Assembly: GCA_028753945.1 (NCBI GenBank)
Contig: JAPNXP010000016.1
Coordinates: forward strand, 2,881,001 to 2,945,000
Reading direction: 5' to 3'
Length of the DNA stretch: 64,000 bases
Source: Hexactinellida sp. DTS-2022
Taxonomy: Eukaryota; Porifera; Hexactinellida
In this document: piece by piece, positions 43,213 to 55,000 of the stretch
Layout: every line of letters starts with the position of its first letter
Numbering within the stretch: the first letter of the stretch is position 1
The notes under the pieces: generated by a model
The model's database searches: none
Told to the model about the DNA's origin: nothing
The model's input: only the letters and a program-made list of their open reading frames with translations
Translations under genes and position numbers: made by a program

Positions 43213-45783
43213 TTAAATGGAAGTTTCACCGACTTGATGATTATGGAAGGTCAAGTCTCTCTCTCCAGATTGAGTAGAAGCTTCCTGCTTGAGCCTATCC
43301 ATTTCGGCGAGGGAGAGAGGTGTAGGGGTGCGAGTGGACTTCAGTTTGAGTATTTGGGACCTTAAGTGGAGAAATATTAGAAGTAGGAAAAGAAACATGA
43401 GGACGATGGTGACAAGGAAAATAAAACAAAGGAATAGGAGAACATATAAGGCAGTTGTTTTGCTGTTTGAATCCAGTTGTTCCGTCGCTACATTGAGATC
43501 CGTGTCACAATAGCTGAAGTTTGATGGAGACACTTTAAATCCTTCAACGCAGGAACAAGTATGGCCATATATGGTATGTGTGCAGTTGTGGTGACAACCA
43601 CCGTTGTTGGTGTGACAGGGATTCGGGAGAAAGCATTCTGATGATGCATTCAGGACGTATCCTTGGAGACATGAACATTCATATGACCCAATTGCGTTGT
43701 TACAGTTGTGCATACAGTTTCCGTTGGTGAGAAGGCATTCATCGATGTCGATACAGTCAGAGAAATTTTGCTGCTTGTACCCGGTTAAACAAGAACATTC
43801 ATATGACCCAATTACGTTGGTACAGTTGTGCGTACAGTTTCCGTTGGTGAAAAGGCATTCATCGATGTCGATACAGTCAGAGAAATTTTGCTGTTTGTAC
43901 CCGGTTAGACAAGAACATTCATATGACCCAATTACGTTGGTACAGTTGTGCGTACAGTTTCCGTTGGTGAAAAGGCATTCATCGATGTCGATACAGTCAG
44001 AGAAATTTTGCTGTTTGTACCCGGTTAGACAAGAACATTCATATGACCCAATTACGTTGGTACAGTTGTGCGTACAGTTTCCGTTGGTGAGAAGGCATTC
44101 ATCGATGTCCACACAGTCAGAGAAATTCTGCTGTTGGTACCCGGTTAGACAAGAACATTCATATGACCCAATTACGTTGGTACAGTTGTGCGTACAGTTT
44201 CCGTTGGTGAGAAGGCATTCATCGATGTCGACACAGTCAGAGAAATTCTGCTGTTGGTACCCGGTTGGACACGAACATTCATATGACCCAATTACGTTGG
44301 TACAGTTGTGCGTACAGTTTCCGTTGGTGAGAAGGCATTCATCGATGTCGACACAGTCAGAGAAATTCTGCTGTTGGTACCCGATTAGACACGAACATTC
44401 ATATGACCCAATTGCGTTGGTACAGTTGTGCGTACAGTTTCCATTAGACAGAAGGCATTCATCGATGTCGACACAAAGAGTGGCATTCGCATTATAGTAA
44501 CCTTCTAGACATGAGCACTTATAGGAACCTGGCGTGTTAGTGCAGTTCCCCTGACAAATGGCACTGTCCTCACATTCGTTAATGTCGTTACATATTTCAC
44601 TGACGTTGTATGATACATCCGGATAAACGCACTCACAACCATCTACAGTAGCGACTCTATTCCAGCTCTCTCCCACGCACTCAATGGATTTGTTGAAGCA
44701 TTGGTAGCTACGGGCTCCACAGCTGTTATAGAGAGTAGAATTGTCGACAATACGAGTATCATTCACGCAAGTAGAATCTGAAGTATATACGGTAATACCA
44801 AAGGAAGATAGTTTGCTAATCCACTCGGTATCGCAGGTACAATTAAATTGTACATATTGTATTAGTAGATATTTGAGCTTGTTTAGTTGCTGGATGATTT
44901 CAGGCAAAAGATGCATCGATTCGATCCTGTCTAGATTCAGTTTTTCCAGATTTTTCAATACGGTTATTGCGGATAATGGCATGGATGGATTGTCGGCTAA
45001 TATCAAATTTGCAAGGTTATTTATTCCAATGAAAGCATTTGGATGCACGGAACTTAAATTATTATCGGAAAGTGATATCCAAATTAGATTTCCTAAACCC
45101 TCAAATGTGCAAGATTCCAACTCATGAATACTATTTCCGCGCAACTCTAGTTTTGTGAGCTCACTTAGTACTTTAAACGATCCTGCTTTTACCCCAGTTA
45201 TGCCTCCAAAATTAAATTCTAAGTGCTTCAGTTTATCCAGCCCTCCGAATGTTGTGTGGTTAATAACTCGACTCGCTTCATCTTCTATCTGAGATTTAGT
45301 CACAATGATTCTCGTAAGTTGTTTATTTTGTGTGAAAAATGGAAAGAAATCAGTGCGCAAGCTAGTAGCATCGAATCTTTGCAAGTTCGGGAAGAATGCG
45401 AGAAAGTTTACTTGTTTTATTGTTATCTGTTTCGCTCGCAGATACAACTCAAGCAGATCACTATTAACCGTATGAGTTTCCACAAATAATTCAACGATGG
45501 CATTATTGAATATTATCAGGTAAGTTATGCTGTTAGGTATATTAATGTTCAATGTTGCACCCGCTCCTTGTGAGTAAACGAGGATCCATAACTTCGTAAT
45601 TCCAGCATTTACTGACGATGCAATCGTGTTCTGTATTAAAGTTTGGTCAGCTGTCCTTATCTCACAAACAAGAAAGCTCCCACTAGTGTAACACGATATG
45701 GGAATAGTGGCACTCGGAAATGCAAAGAAACTCAATAGGAATACAAACAAGAAGACAGTTGCGTTTATGTTGAACTTATTCAT
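43213..45783 (-). CDS. LRR-EGF transmembrane receptor, paralog C (intronless)
   Basis: 856 residues with the same plan as A: signal peptide (ending FAFPSA), LRRs ~95-325 (LEKLNLDRIESMHLL), cap FNCTCDTEWISKL, linker CFNKSIECVGES, nine EGF modules (~397-757), membrane span ALYVLLFLCFIFLVTIVLMF, tail SLAEMDRLKQEASTQSGERD and C-terminal GETSI. Its EGF units share a C-specific form (NCTNVIGSYECSCLTGY) that differs from A's (NCSNAIGSYDCSCLFGY). The LRR ectodomain differs from A at many surface positions while the tail is strongly conserved, as expected for receptors with diverged ligands and a shared signalling end. It lies head-to-head with D, 2.3 kb apart. Confidence 0.92.
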   Translation of the reverse strand: MNKFNINATVFLFVFLLSFFAFPSATIPISCYTSGSFLVCEIRTADQTLIQNTIASSVNAGITKLWILVYSQGAGATLNINIPNSITYLIIFNNAIVELFVETHTVNSDLLELYLRAKQITIKQVNFLAFFPNLQRFDATSLRTDFFPFFTQNKQLTRIIVTKSQIEDEASRVINHTTFGGLDKLKHLEFNFGGITGVKAGSFKVLSELTKLELRGNSIHELESCTFEGLGNLIWISLSDNNLSSVHPNAFIGINNLANLILADNPSMPLSAITVLKNLEKLNLDRIESMHLLPEIIQQLNKLKYLLIQYVQFNCTCDTEWISKLSSFGITVYTSDSTCVNDTRIVDNSTLYNSCGARSYQCFNKSIECVGESWNRVATVDGCECVYPDVSYNVSEICNDINECEDSAICQGNCTNTPGSYKCSCLEGYYNANATLCVDIDECLLSNGNCTHNCTNAIGSYECSCLIGYQQQNFSDCVDIDECLLTNGNCTHNCTNVIGSYECSCPTGYQQQNFSDCVDIDECLLTNGNCTHNCTNVIGSYECSCLTGYQQQNFSDCVDIDECLLTNGNCTHNCTNVIGSYECSCLTGYKQQNFSDCIDIDECLFTNGNCTHNCTNVIGSYECSCLTGYKQQNFSDCIDIDECLFTNGNCTHNCTNVIGSYECSCLTGYKQQNFSDCIDIDECLLTNGNCMHNCNNAIGSYECSCLQGYVLNASSECFLPNPCHTNNGGCHHNCTHTIYGHTCSCVEGFKVSPSNFSYCDTDLNVATEQLDSNSKTTALYVLLFLCFIFLVTIVLMFLFLLLIFLHLRSQILKLKSTRTPTPLSLAEMDRLKQEASTQSGERDLTFHNHQVGETSI
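43650..44470 (-). repeat. Tandem 120-bp EGF-coding repeat of gene C, seven units
   Basis: Seven 120-bp units encode EGF modules 2-8. Units 5-7 are nearly identical at the DNA level. Plus-strand open frames across it are shadows. Confidence 0.9.
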
Positions 45784-45827
45784 GACTGCTGTGTTAGGAA
45801 AGTATAAATCTTATCGCTCAACAGTCA

Positions 45828-45834
45828 ATTTATA
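45828..45834 (-). promoter_or_regulatory. Probable TATA box of gene C
   Basis: ATTTATA on plus (TATAAAT on minus), 45 bp before the ATG, in the block conserved among the four paralogs. Confidence 0.6.
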
Positions 45835-47471
45835 CTCGAGGATTATTATAGATTTCCACTGTTTAATTAATTTATCCAACATACACGCTAAATCTTAATC
45901 TACTAATTATTTAACAATTCCCAAATTTGTTAATGTTATTCACCTCAAAAATTGAACAACAAAATTACCTAAATATATTTTCGCAAATGAAACCAATTCC
46001 GAATAACGTGTCAAGAATTGAGTATACCATCCAATAATTTATGAATTTTTATAAATTACTATTCTCTTTAATAGTATATATGTTATTGGCAATATCCGAA
46101 ATTGGGCATTTTGCATAATGCCTTGTCAATATGCAAAATGCTGGTTTATTCTAAATTTACAAAATCGACATTCGTGTTCAACATACTTGTTTACCTATAA
46201 TTCCTGTTGAAAGCTAACTTCTAGCTTGATTTTGAATTTTCATTAATTTGTTTACCTATTTTGTAAACAACAACAATAAATATTAATATTAGAAATTTAT
46301 TAAAGCGAAAATCGTGTTCAGCATACTTGTTTACCAATTGTATCTTTTGATAGTTAGTTTATATCTCATATATAAGTGCAGTTTCTATTCCCCCATCACT
46401 TTAATACAATCCGGACAAACAAACAAACACACAAACACACACACAACAATTGAGTTTTAATAATACGAGCCTTTCGGTTTCGGTCGCTTTGCGACGGTTC
46501 GGCGCTTCACGCTTCAATTGACGGCCGCTGCGCGGCCTTACTACGCCTTGAAACTAAATTATACATCTCTGTGGTGTATTAAATATATTCCTCATAAAGT
46601 CCCCTAAATAAGGATGCTATACAATGTAATTCGTTTGGGAAATTCAAATCCTCCCATTAGTAGCTCAATAAATTTCAGTGCACGCTGGGCCGCCGAGAGG
46701 TTTTTCGGGCCCCAGGGCAAACAATAATGACGGACCTGTCACGGAAAATTTGTCCCTTTGGGAAATTGGTCCCTCTGAGGTTTGTGTTTATTTAGTTACC
46801 GTATTTACTAGAATAGTAGCCTAGTCGATTTTTCGCCATATTGGGATCCAAAAAATTTTATGAATTAGCCTGTCACTGGAAAATTGGGCCCAAAAAATTG
46901 ATCCTGGAACAAAATTCCAGTGAAAATGGTCTTAGGACCAGTTTTTTCGGAGATCAATTTCCATTGACAAGCCCCTCTGGAACCTTTCCCAAACCCTAAT
47001 GTTCATTTTACACGATTTCCTTATCTCTTTATAATTAAAGTTTAAGTTAACTATATATCATTAAATTTTATTATCTGAAGGCAGCATTTGGCGGTAACAT
47101 TACACTTACATTCTTAAAGTAAAACTTTGTTTAGGAATTTTTACGGGCCTTCCTAGACCCACGGGCTTTATTTATATATGAGATATATACTAACTTCCCA
47201 ATGTTATAATAGGTAAACAAGTATGCTGAACACGAATTTCGAATTTATACATTTCTAATATGAATATTTATTATTGTTGTTTACAAAAATAGGTAATATA
47301 ATTAATCTATAAATAGACTATTTTCTCGACTTAAATACTATTACCAATAGACGGCAGGGGCTTTTGGTCTACATAATTATTAGAAAGGCTACAAATTTTG
47401 ACTTAGCTTGTATGGGCTTTTATAGACCGTCTACATATAAGGAAGATCTATATTTAATTTGCTAATTATAT

Positions 47472-47570
47472 ATCACAAGCTGTTCGTCCGCGCTACGCGT
47501 GTTCTTACATCTTACACTCGGGCCTGCGGCCCTCGCTTGTATTTCAAGCATTAACTCTTCAAATTATTTT
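47472..47570 (-). mobile_element. Helitron 3'-end fragment
   Basis: On plus reads CAAGCTGTTCGTCCGCGCTA and GGGCCTGCGGCCCTCGCTTG, matching the termini at 39395 and 51484. The rest of the element is missing. Confidence 0.6.
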
Positions 47571-48065
47571 CCAGATGAAGGCCTGCTATTAGAGGAACAG
47601 AATTAACTTTAAATGACGCTTGGGGACTGAAAATAATAATAATAATAATAATAATTAGTGCTGCTTAATGAACCACTAAAGTATTGTTTGGAGAATTTAT
47701 ATCGAAAGAGTAGCTACACAAATATAAGCTTTAGGATCATAAATAACTGTTCTGACTGTATATATTTGTTTAGTAAATTTATACTAAAGAGAATAGTTAG
47801 ATATTTATAATTGATTCAATATAGGATACACACTCGATCCCCTACATATTGATCCCAATTGCTTTCATAAGCGAAATTACATTTAGCGGTAAACTTCGTT
47901 AAAATTACCCCTGATATAGCTACTGTTATTCTAATTGTTCCATTTTTGAGGTGAATATCATTAACAAGTTTTGGGAAATGTTAAATAATTATAAGATGGA
48001 AGCTTTTAGAGTGTATGTTGGATAAATTAATTAAACAGTGGATGTCTATAATAATATCCCTCTAG

Positions 48066-48072
48066 TATAAAT
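48066..48072 (+). promoter_or_regulatory. Probable TATA box of gene D
   Basis: TATAAAT, 45 bp before the ATG, within a block almost identical to that upstream of A. Confidence 0.65.
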
Positions 48073-48116
48073 TGACTGTTGAACGATAAGATTTATACTT
48101 TCCTAACACAGCAATC

Positions 48117-49949
48117 ATGAATAAGTTCAACATAAACGCAACTGTCTTCTTGTTAGCATTCCTATTGAGTTTCTTTGCATTTTCGAGTGTGAATAGTTCC
48201 ATAACGTGTTCACCAAGTGGGGTCTCTCTTCGTTGTGATATAAGGACAGCTGACGAAACTTTAATACATAATGCGATTGCATCGTCTTTTGTAGCTGGAA
48301 GTACGAAGTTAAGAATTAACGTTTACTCAGAAGGAGCGGGTATAACATTGAACATTAGTTTACCTGAGTACATAACTGTACTGGAAATAGATAATGAAGC
48401 CGAGGCAGAAATTTTTGTGGAAACGTATACGATTCATAGCGGTTTGAATTCGATCGATTCGTATTCCGATCAGATAACAATTAAACAAGTTAACTTTTTC
48501 GCTTACTTCCCGAATTTGCGATACTTCTATGCTTATGAACTAGGATCAGTTTTCTTTCCTATTTTCACACAAAATAAACAACTTACAAGCATCATCGTGG
48601 AATACGCATATGTAGAAGATGTACAGAGTCGAGTTTTTAACCACACGATATTCGGAGGCCTGGATAAACTGGTGGAGCTAGAATGGAGTGATGGAGGCAT
48701 AACTGGGATAAAAGCAGGGTCGTTTAAAGGATTAAGTGAGCTTACAGATCTTGTATTAAACGATAATAGCATTCAAGAGTTGGAATCTTGCACATTTGAA
48801 GGTTTAGAAAAGCTAGATTCGTTGTCAATTTACGATAATAAGATAAGCATCGTGCATCCCAATGCATTCCTCGGTTTAAACAGCCTTACATATTTGAGCT
48901 TATATAAGAATCCATCCGTGCCACTACCCGCAATAAAAGTATTGAAGAGTCTGCTAGGACTGGATGTAGGCAAGGTCGATTCGATACACATTTTGCCTGA
49001 GATCATTCAGCAACTAAATAAGCTCACAAGAATAAGTTTAAGATATACACAGTTCAATTGTACCTGCGATACCGCTTGGATCAGCAAACTATCTTCCTTT
49101 GGTATTACCGTATATACTTCAGGTTCTACTTGCGTTGGTGAAACTCGTACAGTCGACGATTCTTCCCTCTACAACAGCTGTGGAGCCCGTAGCTACCAAT
49201 GCTTCAACAAATCCATTGAGTGTGTGGGAGAGAGCTGGAATAGAGTCGATACTGTAGATGGTTGTGAGTGCGTTTATCCGGAAGAATCATACTCCGTCAG
49301 TGAAATATGTGAAGATATTAACGAGTGTGAGGACAGTGCCATTTGTCAGGGGAACTGCACTAACACGCCAGGTTCCTATAAGTGCTCATGTCTAGACGGT
49401 TACTATAATGCGAATGACACTCTTTGTAGCGACATCAATGAATGCCTTCTGTCCAATGGAAACTGTACGCACAACTGTAGCAACACAATTGGGTCATATG
49501 AATGTTCGTGTTTCCAAGGATACGTCATGAATGCATCATCAGAATGCTTTCTCCCGAATCCCTGTCATACCAACAACGGGGGCTGTCACCACAACTGTAC
49601 ACATACCATATATGGTCATGCTTGTTCCTGCATAGAAGGTTTCAAAGTGTCTCCATCAAACTTCAGCCATTGTGACACGGATCTCAATGTAGCGACTGGA
49701 GAACTGACTGCAAGCACCAAAGCCTTATATGTTCTCCTATTCATTTGTTTACTTTTCATTGTCACCATCATCCTCATGTTTCTTTTCCTACTTCTAATAT
49801 TTTTCTACTTAAGGTCCCAAATGCTCAAACTGAAGTACACTCGCACTCCAAAACCTCTGTCCCTAGCCCAAATGGATAGGCTCTCTATTCAATCTGGAGA
49901 GAGAGACCTGACCTTCCATAATCATCCTCTAGGTGAAACCTCCATTTAA
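48117..49949 (+). CDS. LRR-EGF transmembrane receptor, paralog D, short EGF array (intronless)
   Basis: 610 residues. Signal peptide MNKFNINATVFLLAFLLSFF, LRRs ~95-330 (LDSLSIYDNKISIVHPNAFL, LTYLSLYKNPSVPL), cap FNCTCDTAWISKL, linker CFNKSIECVGES. There are only three EGF modules (~400-520): the first (DINECEDSAICQ), one array-type unit ending CFQGYVMNASSEC, and the terminal CHTNNGGCHHNC. Membrane span ALYVLLFICLLFIVTIILMF, tail ending GETSI. Relative to A and C it has six fewer 120-bp units, a stalk about 240 residues shorter. The tail lacks a few residues before SIQSGERD. Otherwise intact, with the conserved promoter block. Confidence 0.92.
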   Translation: MNKFNINATVFLLAFLLSFFAFSSVNSSITCSPSGVSLRCDIRTADETLIHNAIASSFVAGSTKLRINVYSEGAGITLNISLPEYITVLEIDNEAEAEIFVETYTIHSGLNSIDSYSDQITIKQVNFFAYFPNLRYFYAYELGSVFFPIFTQNKQLTSIIVEYAYVEDVQSRVFNHTIFGGLDKLVELEWSDGGITGIKAGSFKGLSELTDLVLNDNSIQELESCTFEGLEKLDSLSIYDNKISIVHPNAFLGLNSLTYLSLYKNPSVPLPAIKVLKSLLGLDVGKVDSIHILPEIIQQLNKLTRISLRYTQFNCTCDTAWISKLSSFGITVYTSGSTCVGETRTVDDSSLYNSCGARSYQCFNKSIECVGESWNRVDTVDGCECVYPEESYSVSEICEDINECEDSAICQGNCTNTPGSYKCSCLDGYYNANDTLCSDINECLLSNGNCTHNCSNTIGSYECSCFQGYVMNASSECFLPNPCHTNNGGCHHNCTHTIYGHACSCIEGFKVSPSNFSHCDTDLNVATGELTASTKALYVLLFICLLFIVTIILMFLFLLLIFFYLRSQMLKLKYTRTPKPLSLAQMDRLSIQSGERDLTFHNHPLGETSI

Positions 49950-50460
49950 TTAAGTCTAATACCCCCATCTGTCCTAAGTTTATGTTCTTCAAGTCTCCAC
50001 ATGCATTCTGCATTCCCCTACACTGTTTCATAATAATAAGTTAGTTCGTATAATTATATGTTTTTCTGTCTTTTCTTCTTTCTTGTTTCCACATTTATTT
50101 TAATTATACATACATTTTTGTTGCTCATTTATTCCTATTTACTCATTAATTCTTGTTTGCTCTCATTATTGCTCCCAATTTGTTTTTCACCCATTAAAGC
50201 CATCTTAATTATCATTTGTTTATGGGAAATGTTTATAACACAATTATATTTTTTCGGTACTTAAAATTCAAACAATTAATTATATATCGGCCAACACCTA
50301 TATAATAACCCTGAGTCACAAAAGTTTAATTTTTGATCTTCCAAAAAATAAACTTTATAGTGCTTAATTTTACACAAGATTCCCCAATATATTAACCAGG
50401 ATAATCTGTTCTGAACTGATGTAATAAGTATAATCGGTCAAACTGTTATAATAGCGCACA
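49950..50460. other. 3' region of gene D
   Basis: Shared with the 3' regions of A-C up to GCGCACA, where a Helitron begins. ATTAAA near 50194 is a possible poly(A) signal. Confidence 0.6.
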
Positions 50461-51484
50461 TCTTATATATTAAATCACAATGATTTTTTTGTTTTTTTGT
50501 TTGTTCAGAATTGATTGAGGAACTGGTAAGAGCTACAGACTTGAAATTTGGCAGGGGGGTGGAAAATATTGTTTCTAGGAACAAGTTCTAATATATAAGA
50601 AAAATATTTACATCTTCCTCTCAAAAGGTGACAAAAAACTTTAGCCTATTTAGCCTATTAAATTCGAGGGTTTCCCAGTATGGATTAGCATCTAGCATTC
50701 AATTAGTATAAAAGGATTTTAGTGTCTCTATCAATTGTTAAGTGTGCATTATAGAATGCCTATCTGAGACTGTGATTTAAATGGTCGAGAGGATGTTCAT
50801 TCATCCAATCAGTTATTGTGTTCCCTCTGTCTACCCATACATTTCTAACATTCCATTGTGTCTATTTGATAATTACCAATCAATACAATAACTTCTCCAC
50901 AGCCCAAAGTCAGGGGTCCACAGAATTGTACAGAGTGATATTTATTTTATATTTGGAGTTAGTTTATTAATATACACGGACATGCGTTAATATCTAGAAA
51001 CTTTCAGCTCTAATTAGCATAAATATTCAACAATAAAGGCGCTGATTAGTATTTCCCAATGTATTTTTAATGTCCTTATACGTATATACCTATGGCTGGG
51101 GCCCACGGATATATAGACAGCTTAGGGGGGCACAGCCCTACTCTGAGACATTAGCAATACTGTTTTGTGGGTCACTAGCGGTCACCTAAATATTTCCATC
51201 AGATTCCCGTCTCAAGGGGGTAAGTGTTAACTTACAACCCGTCCTTTTTATTTCAATAATGACAAAAAGCGTGATGTAGGGAGGGGTATATAATTTTTTC
51301 GTCAACTTTTCGTTCCATAATCGAAAGTTTTTTATAGGAGCCTAGATTTAGTTTAAGTCTATTGGAGTATGTAATTAAATACAACCGACATTAATTTGAA
51401 AAGGCATGTGTTTTGAAATACAAGCGAGGGCCGCAGGCCCGAGTGCAAGTTGTAAGAACGCGCGTAGCGCGGACGAGCAGCTTG
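50461..51484 (+). mobile_element. Non-autonomous Helitron (1.02 kb)
   Basis: Starts TCTTATATATTAAATCACAA directly after GCGCACA, where A, B and C continue with T without interruption. Ends GGACGAGCAGCTTG before T, with hairpins GGGCCGCAGGCCC and CGCGCGTAGCGCG just upstream. Same family as 39395-40457. The right flank does not continue the paralogous sequence, so a further rearrangement occurred there. Confidence 0.75.
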
Positions 51485-52060
51485 TAGTAATCAAGTAACC
51501 AAGTCTGCTTTTTATATCGAATAAATTGATTTGCATGCCACACGAATATTATATATACATATGTATTAGCCAAAGAATTAACCAGGAGTGCGAGACGCTC
51601 CTTTTGGAGCATGATTTTTTGACAAATTTTAATTAGCAGCGCGAAAATTAGGAATCTTCTCCTATACAGTAACATTAATTTGTGATTTAGGCGTATTAAA
51701 GATTGGTAGAAAATTGGATCAGACCAGGATTAGGAGCGTATTTACAAATGTCTGTATAATACACTGATAAGTTGTTTACTGCAAGTAAGAATATGTGTTA
51801 TTGGAACTAAGATAATCCAACAGCTGTAGAGTCTAACTATTCACCACAAACACAATTGCAGGGAATAACATTACCTAATTCTTCAGGAATTACGATGACA
51901 ACCAATGCAATTACCAAATTCTTCAGGAATTACGATAACAACCAATGAAGTAGATTGGTATTTCCAGTATCTAGGGATAATATTGAAATATTTATTTGAT
52001 AATTCTCTGATTTGCGAATTTAATAAATTGTTTGAAATATAATATTCTAAATATAGCTAC
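51485..52060. other. Spacer between Helitron and symplekin 3' end
   Basis: A dispersed CGCTCC repeat (51590-51720), a piece resembling the start of repeat R (51781-51850), two copies of TTACCAAATTCTTCAGGAATT-type words, and the likely symplekin poly(A) signal at 51991-51996 (TTTATT on plus). Confidence 0.6.
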
Positions 52061-55000
52061 TCAAAGTTGGTTCTCTGTTTTCTCAATCAGCTGTAAAACT
52101 GGGCGGGGAATTCGAGCGCGCTAAAAACAAAACAAAAAACATAATCACAATTATAATACTAATATAACAACAACAATAACAACAACAACATTATTAATAA
52201 TACAGTGTAAAACAACGACAGCAACATTATTAATAACAATAACAACATTAACATAATAATGACGTTGACAACAACAACAACAACAACAACACAAATATCA
52301 ATAACAATAACAACAACATCAACAAAAATAATAACAACAACATTAAAACAACAAAAATAATAACAACAACATTAAAACAACACAAATAATAACAATAACA
52401 ATAACAACAACAAAAATAATAACAACAACATTAAAACAACACAAATAATAACACAAAAATAAAATAACAACATTTAAACAACAACAACACAAATAATAAC
52501 AATAACAACAACAATGACAATGACAATAACAATGACAATAACAATAACAATAATAGCATACTAAACTTACCTGCAATGGGTTGTATTGCTTAACATGGTC
52601 AGCCAATGGCTCTCTTAGTTCTGGACATATCTATTTATAGCACAAATTATAATATCTATTTATAGCAGAGATTGAAAGGTTCACGAATGGAATGAATAAA
52701 CCCAATTCAGTTCATCTCAGCTCAAATTGACGCACGTTCAATTCGTTCAGTTCGTTCAGTTCGTTTGTTTAGTTAATATGTCGTGGTGGTTATTAGGTTG
52801 TTATTAGGTAGTTATTAGGTATGTAACAAACTCTGCATATAATCTAGTTCTCACCTCCAGAGCATTATCTAGGTGTCTGACAGGAAGTTGTAACATAGTT
52901 GGGAAAGACTGAGGCTTTGTTATCTAATAAGAGGGACAGAATTAGTCAACTTAGGTTAAGAACACCGGTTATAAGAACACCGGTTATAAGAACACCGGTT
53001 ATAAGAACACCGGTTATAAGAACATGTCGGTTATAAGAACACCGGTTATAAGAACATGTCGGTTATAAGAACACCGGTTATAAGAACACCGGTTATAAGA
53101 ACACCGGTTATAAGAACACCGGTTATAAGAACACCGGTTATAAGAACATGTCGGTTATAAGAACACCGGTTATAAGAACATGTCGGTTATAAGAACACCG
53201 GTTATAAGAACATGTCGGTTATAAGAACGTTAAATGCAGTTCCCAACGATGTTCTCATTATTATAACATCCACTGTATTCAATGAAACGTTACGTAACGC
53301 TTTCAAGTGGCATAGTGGCACGATTCTTACCTGACAACATTTGATAAATCCTTGCCAAAGCTTCGACTGTTTCCAAACTTGCTTTGAAATCAATTTTGAT
53401 AAAATTCCGAGAACAAACGGGATTATGTTGCTACAGAACATTGTAGACTGTATAACCTAAATAGTAAAATGTAACAACAATAACAACAACAACAACAACA
53501 CGTATATACTACAGTAGCTCTGTTAATAGGAACACCAGGGGACCGTCTTAATATGTTCGTATTATCCGGAATTCGTATTAACCGGAGTCACTTGCATGTA
53601 TTTGTAAAGGCTAGGGGAATTAAACTTTGTACTCCTTAACCGATATTTCCCTTATCCGTGTTCCTATTAACAGAGTCTACTGTAGTTCCTATTAACAGAG
53701 TATACTGTAGTTCCCTTAACAGAGTATACTGTAGTTCCTATTAACAGAGTATACTATAGTTCCTATTAACAGAGTATACTATAGTTCCTATTAACAGAGT
53801 CTACTATAGTTCCTATTAACAGAGTATACTGTAGTTCAACAGAGTATACATAGTTCCTATTAGCAGAGTATAGTTCCTATTAACGGGTGTATACTATAGT
53901 TCCTATTAACAGAGTATACTGTAGTTCCTATTAACAGAGTATACTGTAGTTCAACAGAGTATACATAGTTCCTATTAGCAATACAACTAACAGTTCTCAT
54001 GAAGAGAGTTGGAATAGGTGTCATATCCAACAGCTGCTGCAACACGCCTGCTAGCACGTCCTGTGTGAATATGTCGCCCTCCTTAAAGCAGAGGTATATG
54101 GCCTGTATGACCGCCTTAATCTGTTTCTCGTCCCGGGTCTCTATCGTGTGAAGAGAGACCATTAGCTCAGAGGGCCGCAGTCGCCCTTGTTGCTTTCCGC
54201 GGTCTATAGGTACATTGAAATATAGGTACATAGGTATATACGTATGTAGTAGGTATATACGTATGCAGTAGGTATATATGTAGTAGGTATATAGGTATAT
54301 AGGCAGTGTTTTTTAAGGATTTGCTTTTAGAGGGCCCTGCCAACAATTAGAGGCCCTCACTCTACATTTCATGATATTGGGTACTTAGCACGTTAATAAT
54401 TAGAGGCCCATTGAGAAAAATTAGAGGTCCATTTGGGCCTCTAATTTGCCTTAAAAAAAACACTGGACATAGGTATACGTATATTGGTATATAGCTATAT
54501 AGGTACATAAGCACATACAGTCGACTCCGCTTAATAGAGTCACCTCGGGACCAGGTTACTTTCATCCGATTAAGCGGAGAAATATATTAACCGGTGGCTC
54601 TATTAAGCGGAGTTGACTATATTGTGTTTCATATAGTCTGTTAATAAACAATTAATTAATTTAACATAGTCTAATGTTCATTTTATGCGAATACTATTTA
54701 TAGCTATGGATACCTTGCCCCATGTTAAGCAGTCTGTGGAAGACTTCTCTGACAACATTTGCACTGAGCTGAATTAGCTGAGGGAGCGCTTGTATTATTT
54801 CTTGCTATAGATACACATAATGTCAATAGGAATGCAGATAATATTGTAGTAGAACACGGGTAATACTTCTGTTAGGTGCAATTCAAATGGTTAATTTAGT
54901 GACACCTGTTAATATACTAGTTTTAATATGTGACTCATAATGGAATTTCATTTTAAGACATAATCATGATTCATGACTAAAGATTAGACCATTTAATCTC

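Larger units (their letters stand above)
45784..48116. other. Divergent intergenic region of C and D
   Basis: Promoter blocks of both genes at the edges, octamer-like copies at 46085-46145, a reversed part of repeat R (46400-46690), a block with GGGCCCCAGGGCAAA (46685-46830) that may be an old transposon end, a TAGACGGTCTAC fragment (47350-47445), a Helitron 3'-end fragment (about 47472-47570), a fragment of the GCCTAATAGCAAT MITE (47578-47630) and an (AAT)n run at 47631-47655. No gene is seen. Confidence 0.6.

Noticed and set aside
52343-52606. Cys/Tyr-rich C-terminal extension of a symplekin exon
   Set aside because: Read-through into an AAC/AAT microsatellite intron. A donor at 52570 and a good last exon at 52061-52120 explain the region.
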